Shown here: positions 47,485 to 58,607 of the stretch, piece after piece
Numbering within the stretch: position 1 is the first letter of the stretch
Layout of the letters: the number at the start of each line of letters is the position of its first letter
Assembly: GCF_008831285.2 (NCBI RefSeq)
Contig: NC_045138.2
Location: 34,567,934-34,631,933 of the forward strand
Direction of reading: 5' to 3'
Source of the DNA: Nymphaea colorata
Taxonomy: Eukaryota; Streptophyta; Magnoliopsida; Nymphaeales; Nymphaeaceae
DNA: 64,000 bases
The notes under the pieces: model-generated
What the model was told of the DNA's origin: nothing
Databases searched by the model: none
The model's input: only the letters and a program-made list of their open reading frames with translations
Position numbers and translations under genes: made by a program

Positions 47485-49902
47485 ATGGCCTCGTTGCTCT
47501 CCTGCTTCGCCATCTCCGCTCTCTTCATTTCCCTTCTCCCTTCTGCCCAATCCATCTACTGCGACGAGGATGATTGCTACGACCTCCTCGGGTATCGATT
47601 TACTCTTCGTGAATGGAAATTTCTTCCACCTTCGATTTTGCATAATCTCTTACCTGCTCTGTTTTTTATCCGACTCTAGCGTGACGCAGAGTGCGAGTGC
47701 TTCTGAAATCAAGAAGGCTTACTACAAGCTCTCTCTGAAATAGTAAAATTTCTGCCCCCGTTCCTCTGTTTTCTATTCTCTGTTCCTGTTGTTCTTTAGA
47801 TTTTTCCGTGATTATATTCTTATTCTTCTTCTTTTTTCCAAACATATTTTGGATTGATAAGTCATCCTGATAAGAATCCAGATCCGGAGTCGAGGAAGAA
47901 GTTTATCAAAATCGCCAATGCTTATGAGGTAATTCTGTGGAGTCTACATCAAATTCAGATTCTTATATACTCATCTCCATCATTATTGCTGAAATGCTTT
48001 TCTTATTTACTATGTTGCTTATGTTTAGTTCTCTTACATGGTGTCTTATGTTAGTGCCCAATTCCTTGTGGTCGTTTGCTTTGATTTGATTGCCTAGCGG
48101 GGAATCTGTTGCTCAATATTTGATGAAAGTTCTTAACTTGTGCAGATTTTGAAGGACGACACCACCAGAGAGCAGTATGATTATGCTATCGCACACCCCG
48201 AGGAGGTACGCCAAAATGTCATTTTCTTCAGTTTGGAAGTGTTTCTATAACAACGAGACATTATATAATTAGTCGAAAAGTTTTCTTTTTTTTTCCATTC
48301 TGATTTTCGCCATGCTGATAGCATTTTTGTTCTTAGTTCTTGTTTTTCCATTTCATGATTTTCATATTTCTTTCCTATGTGTAGTTCCTGAATCTGGTTT
48401 AGATTTTGCGGTTTTTAACTACCCGGCACATATCTCCCCTTGGTAAGTGCCATGGATTTTGGCCCCATAGGTGGGTCAGCTGGCTCTTTACTTAGGACTA
48501 TGGATGCCTGGTCAAAAAATCATTGCAGTCAGTTATTTTTCACTGCATCTAGGTAAAAGCTGGTCTCTAACTCTTGGTTCTCATCAAAATCACCTGACAG
48601 TGCAAACAAAAGACTTCTCAGTTGTTTCCGATTTATTCACATTAGTGCCAAAAAAAAAAAACTCAACATGATTTTAGGTTTATCTTAAACAGTGGTTGTT
48701 TACTAGTTTTCTGGTCATAAACAATTAATGCGATTTTACATTGATGTTCTTGCTGCAGGTGTTCTACAATACAGCACGTTATTATCGGGCATACTATGGG
48801 CACAAGACAGTGAGACTCGACATGAACCTCTTTGACTGTCTTTCTTTGTACTCAAATAATTGAAATTTTATTTCTGGGCTCTCTAAGACAATACAGAAAG
48901 TTTCTGAAACCTATTTTTCCTGGGCAGGATCTGCGGGCAATTTTAATTGGTCTTCTATTAGTTCTTTCAGCGTTTCAATACCTGAATGGATGGTCGAGGT
49001 ACAAGCAGGTACTAAGATGTTTGAAAATAGAGTGACTCTGTTATGTGAATTAATGACTTTAGAGATCATGTCTTCAGCTTTTCCAGCTACCTTCTGTTTC
49101 TGTTGGGAACTGCAGATGCTTTATTTGACTTTGCTCACAGACCTTTCTTTATGCATTGAGAGTATAAAATAATAAGCTTATATTGATATATAGCCATAAA
49201 AGGTTAACGCACCATGGAATTGGATTTATCACCTAATGCTTGTCTCTGTTGAGCCTGCAAAAATTCTAAAACTTTTTGGTGTCAGAGACCATCTGCGGGA
49301 GAGGTTTATGTGAATTCTAGTATGTAGGAATATAATATTGATTATTGACCAATGAAGGGTTCAGTTTTGTTAATCATATACATGCAAGTAGCTTGGTGGA
49401 CTTCTGAGCTGTATACATTGTATTAAGCACTAAGAGACTGCTATAACTTTTTTCCTTTACGTTGCATGCATTCTGAACCATTACTCCAAGAAATATTCAT
49501 ATGTCAATTTTTTTGGTTAGATAGAACACAACAGAACAGAGAAAGTATTTCCTAGAACAGGGTAATCATCATTTACTAAAACAAAGTAATGGTTGAACTT
49601 TAAAGTATATTGCACAGTTTCTGGTGTTTCAGTTTGCTTTTCTTTGGTATCCACTAACATGCTATGGGAGCTATATTTCTTCTTTTTGCAGGTAAAATAA
49701 TATTGTTTTTTTCTTTCTTTTACTGCTGGCGCAGGCTGTTGCGATGGTGAAGCAAACTCCAGCTTATAAAAATAAGCTCCGTGCTCTGGAACTTGAGCGT
49801 AATGGAGGATTATCAAACAAGAAAAAGGGTTTTAAACAGATAAACAAGTAAGAAAAATTTGTTATCTGTAATAATGCAAACAGAAAAACTAAAATTTATC
49901 GG

Positions 49903-49938
<36 letters not shown>

Positions 49939-50724
49939 TTCCCCTTTCATTTTACCCATCCATATTAGTTATCTACTCTCCTTGTGTTGCCACCAGTTAA
50001 GACTGTCATTTGACTTGTTATTTTCCTTTGCTGTTGATTTTTTGTTGCTATAAGCTGCTAGTAGACTGATATTATTAATGCTGGTCCCTGAAACGAGAGA
50101 GATAGAGGTTAGAAATCTCAAGGACAAGAAGCTTACTCCTTCCTGTCCATTCATCAACAGACAGAATTTACTTCTCCAGATAATCATGTATAGGGGTGTG
50201 CAACATGAGCTGGTTCAGCATGTCAACTTAACATGCTAAAATGTATGGGTTTGGGCTACCCCATTATCAGAAGGCCAGACCATTGCCCACAATCAGGGCC
50301 CAAGGGTCTGACAAGGGCAGCCTATGACGATATGTAGACTGTATGCTTGCTACAAAGTCCAAATGACTATGAACTAATATTAGCTGAAGAAATGTATTTC
50401 TTTCTTCCTTTTTAAATCATTTCCATATGTTTTAATTTTTAAAATTGTTTAGATCAGCTTTTGAATCATCAGGGTCGTACATGTTTTAGGCTTTGTTGTT
50501 GGTCCAAAATCAATGACTGAAAACGTTTTGTTCTTGTAGGCTCAGAAAATATATTCTTTTGTTTGAAGAAAAGGTTTAAAAGTTGGTTGGCCTATAGGAT
50601 TCAAATTATCTCAAATGTACCTATGCCATCAGGTGAATTCACACAGCTTGGATTGTGCCTTCTCGTGCTACTTTGTGTGTATGATTCTTTAGAATAAACC
50701 TATACCTATTATCTGTGCATGTAG

Positions 50725-50781
<57 letters not shown>

Positions 50782-53700
50782 CATATGGGGGAACGTATAG
50801 TTTAGGGGCAACAACCAGATAGCTTAAAATAGATTATTGATGTCCTTCTTGTGTAATCTAACATTATAAATATGATCTTCAGAGTGATTTGATAGGAAAA
50901 TATAAACGACTTTTTTGTGTTTCAATTTTTCAAATATGTTATTTTTATTATAAAAAATTAATAGCTCGTAAAACACTGCAATTTTGATAGTAGAAGAATC
51001 AATATTTTTTTACAAAAGTAGCTTGACTAATAACATATTGTGCACTAATTCAGCAATCACAAACATGTTAGCATGTTGATTTTCTGTTTTAATTTTCCTT
51101 TTTAGTAAGAATTATGTGGTCTGCTTCTTGTTCTTGTCCTAAATATGATACACTGGTTTGGCTGCTGCACGGGCATTGGGAGCTGCTTGGGTGTGGCATT
51201 CTTCACAGACAGAAGAAGAAGAAGAAGAAGAAGAAGAAAATGGAAGAGGGGAGGACCTGGCTTGTGGCAGTAGGAGGAGAGGCACAGGCACAGGCACAGC
51301 TGAATTAGGTTAAGGGTTTGGGATTTTATGCAATCAAGGACTTATATTTTTTTTTAAACTTTCCTTTGCAAAGCGAAACTCATTTTACAGTGTCTTTTTT
51401 AACATTTTGCTTTCTTACTTTTAAAGTCCTCTTTGATTACAGTAAGAGACTTACTTTATGGTTTATAAAGTGATTCTTTTGACTTCTAACTTTTTAATAT
51501 ATGTATACGCACATACATATACATATATATGTATACATGTTCATAGGAGGATTTAAATCTGCCGGATGTTTGCATATGACTAAGTAACATTTCATTGTAA
51601 CCATTTTTAAAAGCACCATAAACGATTGCTACATCATAAACTGTTAGTAATGTTCTTGTGGAGAAGGTTTTTTAGGACACATTTTAAAATTTTAGCCATC
51701 ATGTAATAACCAGCATTCCATGTGTTTGAACACTCACTCGCACACTCACATATTTATATATATTCAACCAAGTTTTTTTTAAGGAGCGTCACACTTGCAA
51801 CCATGTGACATGGCTTCTTACAATTTAAGTCACATTTAATGAGAGAAAGTGGAGATCAATAACTAAGAAGTCAAAAATTTTTAGATTTGGTGGTAGATAC
51901 TCTGTAATGCCCTCTGCCTATGTGTGCATGTGTGTTAGGCGGCTCTAAGGTAAAGATATCAGCTTACTGTGGCCCGGGTGGACCAGCCCGTGGATTGACC
52001 ATAGTTTATTAGTTAAAGCCTAATTTCCCATCAAGTCATCTACACAATTGAGAAACTACTTTTAATGTCCTCTGGTGGAGGATGCACCTGAAGTGGATGT
52101 TTCATTTCAGGGATTATAGCATGCAGACCATGGGTAAGGTTCCCTTGGCATGTTACATAAATGTTATTTCTATGGTCTCTTCCCCTATGGTTCATGGCAT
52201 GGTGACATATGTAGGCGATATTTTTAAAATATCAAGAATTTATTGCTAAAGCAAGATAAGTCATTTTAAAAGGAAAAACCTCACGTTATTTCAAAATATT
52301 GCAAAAAAGGAAACTTGCCGTGCTACCTTCGTGATGCTTTTCCCTTTTTATGAAATAGGTTCTTTAATGTATTTTTAGTACATGTTTCCTTCTCTTGTTT
52401 GTTTTTGGGATTTTAAAAAGTATTTTGATTTTTATCAGCATATGTGCGAAAACTAATATAAAACTCTTAGTTTTAAAATTTATACTATTTTTCTTTAGAT
52501 TTCTGAATTCTTGAGATTTTTCTAAGAATGAATAACTTTCTTGATAAAATTAATTGGCAAAAACCTTGCTGATGAAAACCTGAGAAGTATATTTTTTATT
52601 ATGTTTTGTAGCTGTTTTTGCTTTCTATTGTTGTGTAGATGTTCTTTTATTGCTTTTATGTGTTTGTTTGTACACCCTCCTTTGTATGTAGAGACACTTG
52701 GTTATGGTGTAAAGGATTTGGAACAATTTAATTATTAGCCCTGTGATTTCAATATAAAAATGTGCTATAACCACTCTTTTATGTCAGGAAAGTGGGAGAA
52801 GAGCTGAGTAATGAACTTGAGTTGCAGATTCAAGGTGCAGAGAAGCCCTGCATTTGGAAACTTATTGGCATTCGGTTTATCCTACTTCCTTACACTCTTG
52901 GCAAGGTACTAAACTAATTGAGTTACATTTCTAAACGGTAGCCTTTTCAATTTTTTGCAGTCTGTGTTTCAGCATTATGCACTGAAGACTTTGTGGTTAA
53001 AGCATTTCAAGTCTTAGAAATTGCAAGATTTGCTTGTTTTCTCAGCTTTTATTCTGGAGAGCTTGTTGGGCTTGGAGGTACCAGATCACAAGAGCTGCCT
53101 ACTCCTGGGATGATGCTTGTTACTTGACCCGGACATGCCTCAAAATACCTCCAGATGTGTGGGGAAACATGGGTACTTAACTACACTTTCACTTTTTTCG
53201 TTTCATTTTCAAGCTGGCGGTTTGTCAGCATAATAGTCAATCACTAATTAGTGGTACCTAATGTTGGTGTCCGCCTGTTGGTTTATAGTTTATACACAAA
53301 GAATTGGTCAGTTGGTTGTCGGGCTCTGTTTATGTATCTTCTCTTGTGGTGGTGAAACTCTTTGTTTATGGATGGGGACTTTGCCCTTGTGAGGAAATGT
53401 GCTTATGGAAAACCTGATGGGAAGACGTCATGCTTAGCAAGCAAAAGGACAAATCAGTCTAAGAAAGAGTTGACAAAACTAAAGGCTGATGGGACCAAGG
53501 GTCTGTTCTAATGCATTTGAGGTTTGTCCATCCAATTTAGAAAATTTGAAAATGCAGGTCAATTCGCTCTCCTGCTGCATTAATTTTTACATGTTGAGCA
53601 TGTATTCGAACACAAGAATTGTGCTTGTTTTCAAAAGAAAAAGTAGGAATTTGTGCTTTGGAACGTAAACTCAATCATTCTTGACCCATCCTTTTCATTA

Positions 53701-54017
53701 AAAACTCTAGCAGGAATGCATGTAAGCGTGGACGAGAAGGGGGGTTATTAATGGTTTGGTTTTGTGCTTCTTTTGTGTCATGAAATTCTTCTATTTGAAT
53801 CATAATCTAAAATATTTCGCTTGTTCTGACCTTGTGGTTTTTTTTTGGTTGTTTTTTTGTTGTGGGGGGTGGGGGGGTGTTGGTGATGGGGGTTATGGCA
53901 TCTGTGTTTCCAGATGATGCTGTGAAAGATAATCTTGTACAGAAGCGCTTGTGGAAGAGATCCAACATGGAAAGCTACCTTGCAGAATTGAGGAGGGAAG
54001 GGAGGAGAAAAAGGTAG
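47485..54017 (+). CDS. DNAJC25 / plant DjC50-type membrane J-protein, ten exons
   Basis: Exons: 47485-47591, 47680-47742, 47862-47928, 48146-48205, 48759-48809, 48928-49008, 49735-49847, 52788-52905, 53046-53172, 53914-54017. They sum to 891 nt (296 residues), all GT-AG and in phase. A signal peptide of about 23 residues (LLSCFAISALFISLLPSAQS) is followed by a J-domain with DDCYDLLG, helix II KKAYYKLSLK, the HPD motif split by an intron (YHPDKNPDPES), then KKFIKIANAYEILKDDTTRE. A membrane segment is RAILIGLLLVLSAFQYL. A basic coiled stretch (AMVKQTPAYKNKLRALELER) precedes a second hydrophobic region near IGIRFILLPYTLGKLLFW, and the end is Arg-rich (ELRREGRRKR). J-proteins stimulate Hsp70 ATPase. 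This class is an ER membrane protein with a luminal J-domain. Intron 7 is 2.9 kb and its 3' part is duplicated at 26881-27958. Confidence 0.95.
49907..49934. repeat. (GT)n microsatellite in DnaJ intron 7
   Basis: About 14 GT units. Confidence 0.9.
50726..50777. repeat. (CA)n microsatellite in DnaJ intron 7
   Basis: About 26 uninterrupted CA units. Confidence 0.95.
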
Positions 54018-54136
54018 CAGGCTAGCAGCGGGGCCAACTTTCCATCTCAGTATTTTAACTGAAGTTTCCTGCATTCATTGCTTCACCGACCTCCTGGAGC
54101 AATGAAGGAGGCCTTGTATTTCCTTTATAACTTGAC

Positions 54137-54519
54137 GGGCTGATTAATTTTACTTTCTATGTATACCTGGCTAATGCAAATTAGGATGGTTTAAGCAGAT
54201 AATTGGAAGACCATATGAGGTTCTCATGAAGAGGGGAAGTCTTTGATCTATTCATTTTTCATGTGGTTAAATTTTATTTGTAGATGCCAGTCATGCTACA
54301 CTTAATTTCCAATTGCTACACTTTTGTCGGGCTGATTAATTTTACTTTCTATGGATAACTGGTTAATGCAAATTAGGATGGTTTAAGCAGAGGAATAGAA
54401 AACCATATGAGGTTCTCATGAAGAGGGAAGTCTTTGATATATTCATTTCTCATGCGGTTAACTTTTATTTGTAGATGCCAGTCATGCTGCACTTACCTTC
54501 GAGTTACTACACTTACCAA
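54137..54519. repeat. Tandem duplication, about 192 bp x 2, downstream of the DnaJ gene
   Basis: Units start at 54137 and 54329 with GGGCTGATTAATTTTACTTT and share AGGATGGTTTAAGCAGA, CATATGAGGTTCTCATGAAG and GTAGATGCCAGTCATGCT. Identity is roughly 90 percent by eye. It lies in the 3' flank, possibly in the 3' UTR. Confidence 0.88.
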
Positions 54520-55659
54520 GTGAAGTCTTTACTCTGTGCTTCGTAGGTCGTACTTTGATCCATTCATTCTCTGTCAATACTAAAAGCCATTTATTTGCAG
54601 ATGTTAAGCGTCGCAATAATGAAATCCTAATCCAACGTCTAAATTTTCTGTCCGGAATCGGTGGAAATGGACTTGCTTTACCTCAGTCGAGCATAATTGA
54701 GAAATTATAAGAAAACGCCTAAGCGGCCTGGCCCTATCGAAACATGGGCTTTTGTATGACATGCACAATTCGACCGATCTATTCATATGTTAGTCGTTTT
54801 TTTTTTTAAGAACGTAACAGACGAATGCCCCGTCCTGATGTTTGATCCAACGACGGTATAAGTACGCCAATTGCAAATATGGAACGCCAACTGTTTGAGA
54901 TTAGTCGCTCGCAGATGAGCCTTTCTGAAAATTGAAGTACATAATTTTATGGTCAAACCTCTATTTTAGTACTTCAGCTACTTGAGAACCAGTAATACCA
55001 CAAAGGTTGGGAAGTGTTGCCGCTTCAGGCGTCGGCCCTGAACCCATGATTTCTATTGCATTTCTTGGGCTCGATGAAGTTGCTAGAAAAGAGCCCTCCC
55101 CATGGACACACTGGGAGGGTAGGGTAGCAAAGTAAAAATGATACTATAAGCATTTGGTGACTTTAGTTTAACCATCAAAAGTACAAATAATGAATGATGA
55201 TACAACAAGATAATTCCGGTTGGGAGGAAAAGAAAAGAAAAGAAAAGAAGACAATCCCTACTCATCTTCGCGTGAGGAATGAGGCAAACAAACATTTTCT
55301 CACGAGCCCTTCCAGAGGAACAGGCAGGAGCTGATTGCTCGCTTGTGTGAAACAATGTCACCCAACCTGGTAAAGACATCTCCTTCTTGCAGTCAAAACC
55401 CAGACTTCGGCCGAAGGTGGCACCTGCGGCGGATCAGGTCCTAAACTGGATAAGATCCAGATTGGATCCGAAGCGGCAGACCTAGCGAAGGAGGCGGGCA
55501 GGCCGCCGCTGGGCTCCCGAGTCCGACGTGAGCGCGAGGCTCGCTCCGTACAGTTTACTCTCCACAATGTCCACCTGAAGGTGGGGAGAACCTCAAGACC
55601 AATCAGGGACGACAGAAATCGGGAAGTGCGGTGCAATACTGCCGTCTTCGTGATCTTCT
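54520..55659. promoter_or_regulatory. Intergenic region with the TRAPPC3 promoter and 5' UTR
   Basis: No gene is recognised. The last part must hold the TRAPPC3 promoter and leader. GC content rises from about 55400 towards the start codon. No clear TATA box. Confidence 0.45.
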
Positions 55660-58560
55660 ATGGCTAAGCTTGTTCCTCGATCGGGAGATGCCGTGTTCGC
55701 GAGCGTTGAGCGCGTGGTAGTTCGCCCTATTTTTTCTCTCTCCAGTCGGGCAATGGTGTTTTGTTAGCTTCTTTCAACTCCCTAATGTTCCGCTCATTTT
55801 TCTCTCTTTGTCGTTCCTTTGGCATTCGATTTTGCGGCTGGGAAAGAATGCGGAGTTGTTCACTCTCACATACGGAGCGATCGTGCGACAGCTCCTCACT
55901 AATCTCGAAGAGACGGAGGAGGTCAACAAGCAACTCGATCAGATGTATGCGTCCCCTTCTTGTTTCTCTTTTCTTGGCCTTGTTATTTTAGATCTCTATT
56001 TATATGCTGTTATTTGTTCGCACGTTTTGAGATCATCATGGTGCTAGTCAATTACGACTGTAGATGTTAAATTTAGCGGAACAGGCCTTTCATGATCCAA
56101 TGATTTAACGGCTTTTTTAAGAGAGTTCGAAAGAGGTATAAAGTAACACGAGCTCCATGACAGCGTTCTGTCTGATATTTCCCCGTCTCTGTGGTCAGTG
56201 GATACAGTTTCAAAGTTCTTTATAGCGGATTCTGTTTGTTACACCTTTTAACTTCAGGGCGCGGGTTGTTTTACGAACTCTGAAACCTGGAGCTACAATT
56301 GTTAGTTGCCGTAGCGTTGATACCTGGATGACGGCTTAGGCGAGCCCTGACTGGTCTGGGATTTTTTGGCATAGGAACGGAAAAAATTGGTTCTTTTTTT
56401 AGGCTGTTTCCGTTGGTTCTCTTTACCTATGCGCTTTATAGCACAAATACCACCAATCGTAGATATATCATCGAATGTTGAACTTTTAATGGGCGAAAAT
56501 TCTGGCCTTCCAAACGATTAGTTTCTGAGGACCTACCATCTTTTTGAACCGTGAACATGATCAGTAACAAAATATATGGTGTGAATGTTAAGACGACGAA
56601 TTCGTTTGTAGTTTCAGCAAAAAGGAGGGTGTTATCTGGATGAATGGTCCCAAATCTGGATGAATGCATGGGACCTCACTGCTAGGTACGAAGAGTGAAC
56701 GGCGAGAAACGTGGAAATTAACAGAAGCAGCGGCTAGTCGGCATTCCACAAAGAGATTAACTTCTCTTCCTCTTTTTTCTGGTTATTATAAGTTTCAGAT
56801 ACTGATATTTTAGTAATTCCTTTTCTTCTTTGACCCTTCTTTAGTTCCAGAAATAACTCCTACGAAACTTCTCACTCAAACTTGCTTGATATTGTGTGAT
56901 GAGACCTGGACAATGGATCATTACACTAAAAGGCTTCTGTTGTTTCACAAATTTGTCCTTTTCTATGAATGTTTGTGAAAAATGTTTATGCGTGCATATT
57001 TGTCTGTCTATGCATACAGTGTGAGTTTCAGAAATCTTCTAGCTTGTGTTTTCCTGGCCATTGGAAAACTTGCAGTTTTCAGTTTTTTTCCCAAAAATGC
57101 AAAAAGTTTTAGGCAATAATAAATGCATCAACACATTGAAAATTAACTACTAAACCCATTAATCATATAAAATTGAAAATTCTTACTCTGTGTGACCTAC
57201 AGGAAGAAAATGTTTCATGAACTTTTGATGATAAATCATTTAGGTGATGCACTAGCTGGGTAATATGGAATATGAATATAATTTTAGGGTTTGGTTCAGC
57301 TGTTTTCAGATTTACATTATTGGCTTTCAACTTGTTCCAATGTTCATGTGAATTTTGTCATGATACCTTTTTCAATCACAACATAAAGTTTTCCAGTTCA
57401 GTATCTTTCTGGCTAAATATGCATTACTTGGGCTGAAGATCCTGAATCCATATGATTGACAAAACATAAGGTTTAATCCGTATTCATTTCAGAAAACTTG
57501 AAGGTAGTGTTTGATGGCTGGAAATATATTTCTTGAAAAAATGGAATGAGAAAAATCTTTCTTATTTCCAATTTTGATGTGTGTGTGATGACTGAGAAAC
57601 AAATTTCCAGAAATTTATTTCTTAGTTTGATGAAATAGAAATATATTTCTAGGTTTAGGAAAAAGAGGAAGGAAGGGAAGGAGGGAGGAGGAAGAAGGGA
57701 AGGAGGGAGGAGCACCAAATTCCTCCCCATCCCTTCTTCCTCATCCCTTCTTCCCCCCCACCCACCCCCCGACCTTCTTCCTCACCGTCCCTTCTTCCTC
57801 CTCCCTCCTTCCCTTCTTCCTCCCAATCCCTTCTTCCTCCTCCCTCCCTCCTCCTCCCCGTCCCTTCTTCCTCCTCCTTCCTCCCCACCCCGTCCCTTCT
57901 CCCTCCTCCCTCCTTCCCTTCTTCCCCCACCCCACCCTCCCTCCTTCCCTTCTTCCTCCTTCTCCCTGCTTCCTCCTCCCTTCTTCCTCCTCCCTGCTCC
58001 CTCCTTCCTCCCCGTCCCTTCTTCCTCCTTCTCCCTGCTTCCTCCTCCCTTCTTCCTCCTCCCTCCTTCCCTTCTTCCTCTTCCCTCCTCCTCCCTCCTT
58101 CCTCCCTGTCCCTTCTTCCTCCCCAATGGTAAAAAAAATAAACCGGAAAAATATTTCCGGCTTTCAGCTGGAATAATATTTCCGGCTCTCAGCTGGAATA
58201 ATATTTCCGGAATTTTTTTTCCGTTTTCAGCCCCAACGGTAAAAAAAAAATTCCTGTTTGATGAAACTGAAAAAATTTTGAAATTTTGAAATAAATTTCC
58301 TATGCTACAGTAAAATTCCAGCCTATCAAACGCTACCTACGGTTCTTTATGTCTGATTTTGGTCTCCAAGTAGCCACTCCCCAACAATGGAAGCTGGTCG
58401 TGAGTCTAATGCTTAAGACGCCTCTTTATTGATTCAAGTTACATCATTGGCACCTATGTCACATGGGTACGGGTACGAGTATTGGTGCGGGTACGGGTAC
58501 GAACCACTTTAAAAAAACTTGGGTGCGGGGTACGGCCGTACACACACACACACGCACACG

Positions 58561-58607
<47 letters not shown>

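Larger units (their letters stand above)
44640..52831. repeat. Segmental duplication, copy B (ancestral arrangement)
   Basis: Collinear with 22705-27958. It contains the ubiquitin-like copy at 45793-46494 and runs on into the intact DnaJ gene up to exon 8. It lacks the 1475-bp TIR element of copy A (empty site near 44911-44914, GAAATTAATGAAGG). Because the DnaJ gene is whole here, this copy shows the original order and copy A is the derivative. Confidence 0.88.

Noticed and set aside
57655-58126. Long Gly/Glu/Arg-rich open frames on the minus strand
   Set aside because: These are translations of the polypyrimidine tract in a TIR element. Several frames are open at once, as expected for low-complexity DNA.
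58454-58560. GGGTACGGGTACG repeats as telomere-like or minisatellite DNA
   Set aside because: They are terminal repeats inside the TIR element with matching inverted copies at its right end (59535-59624).
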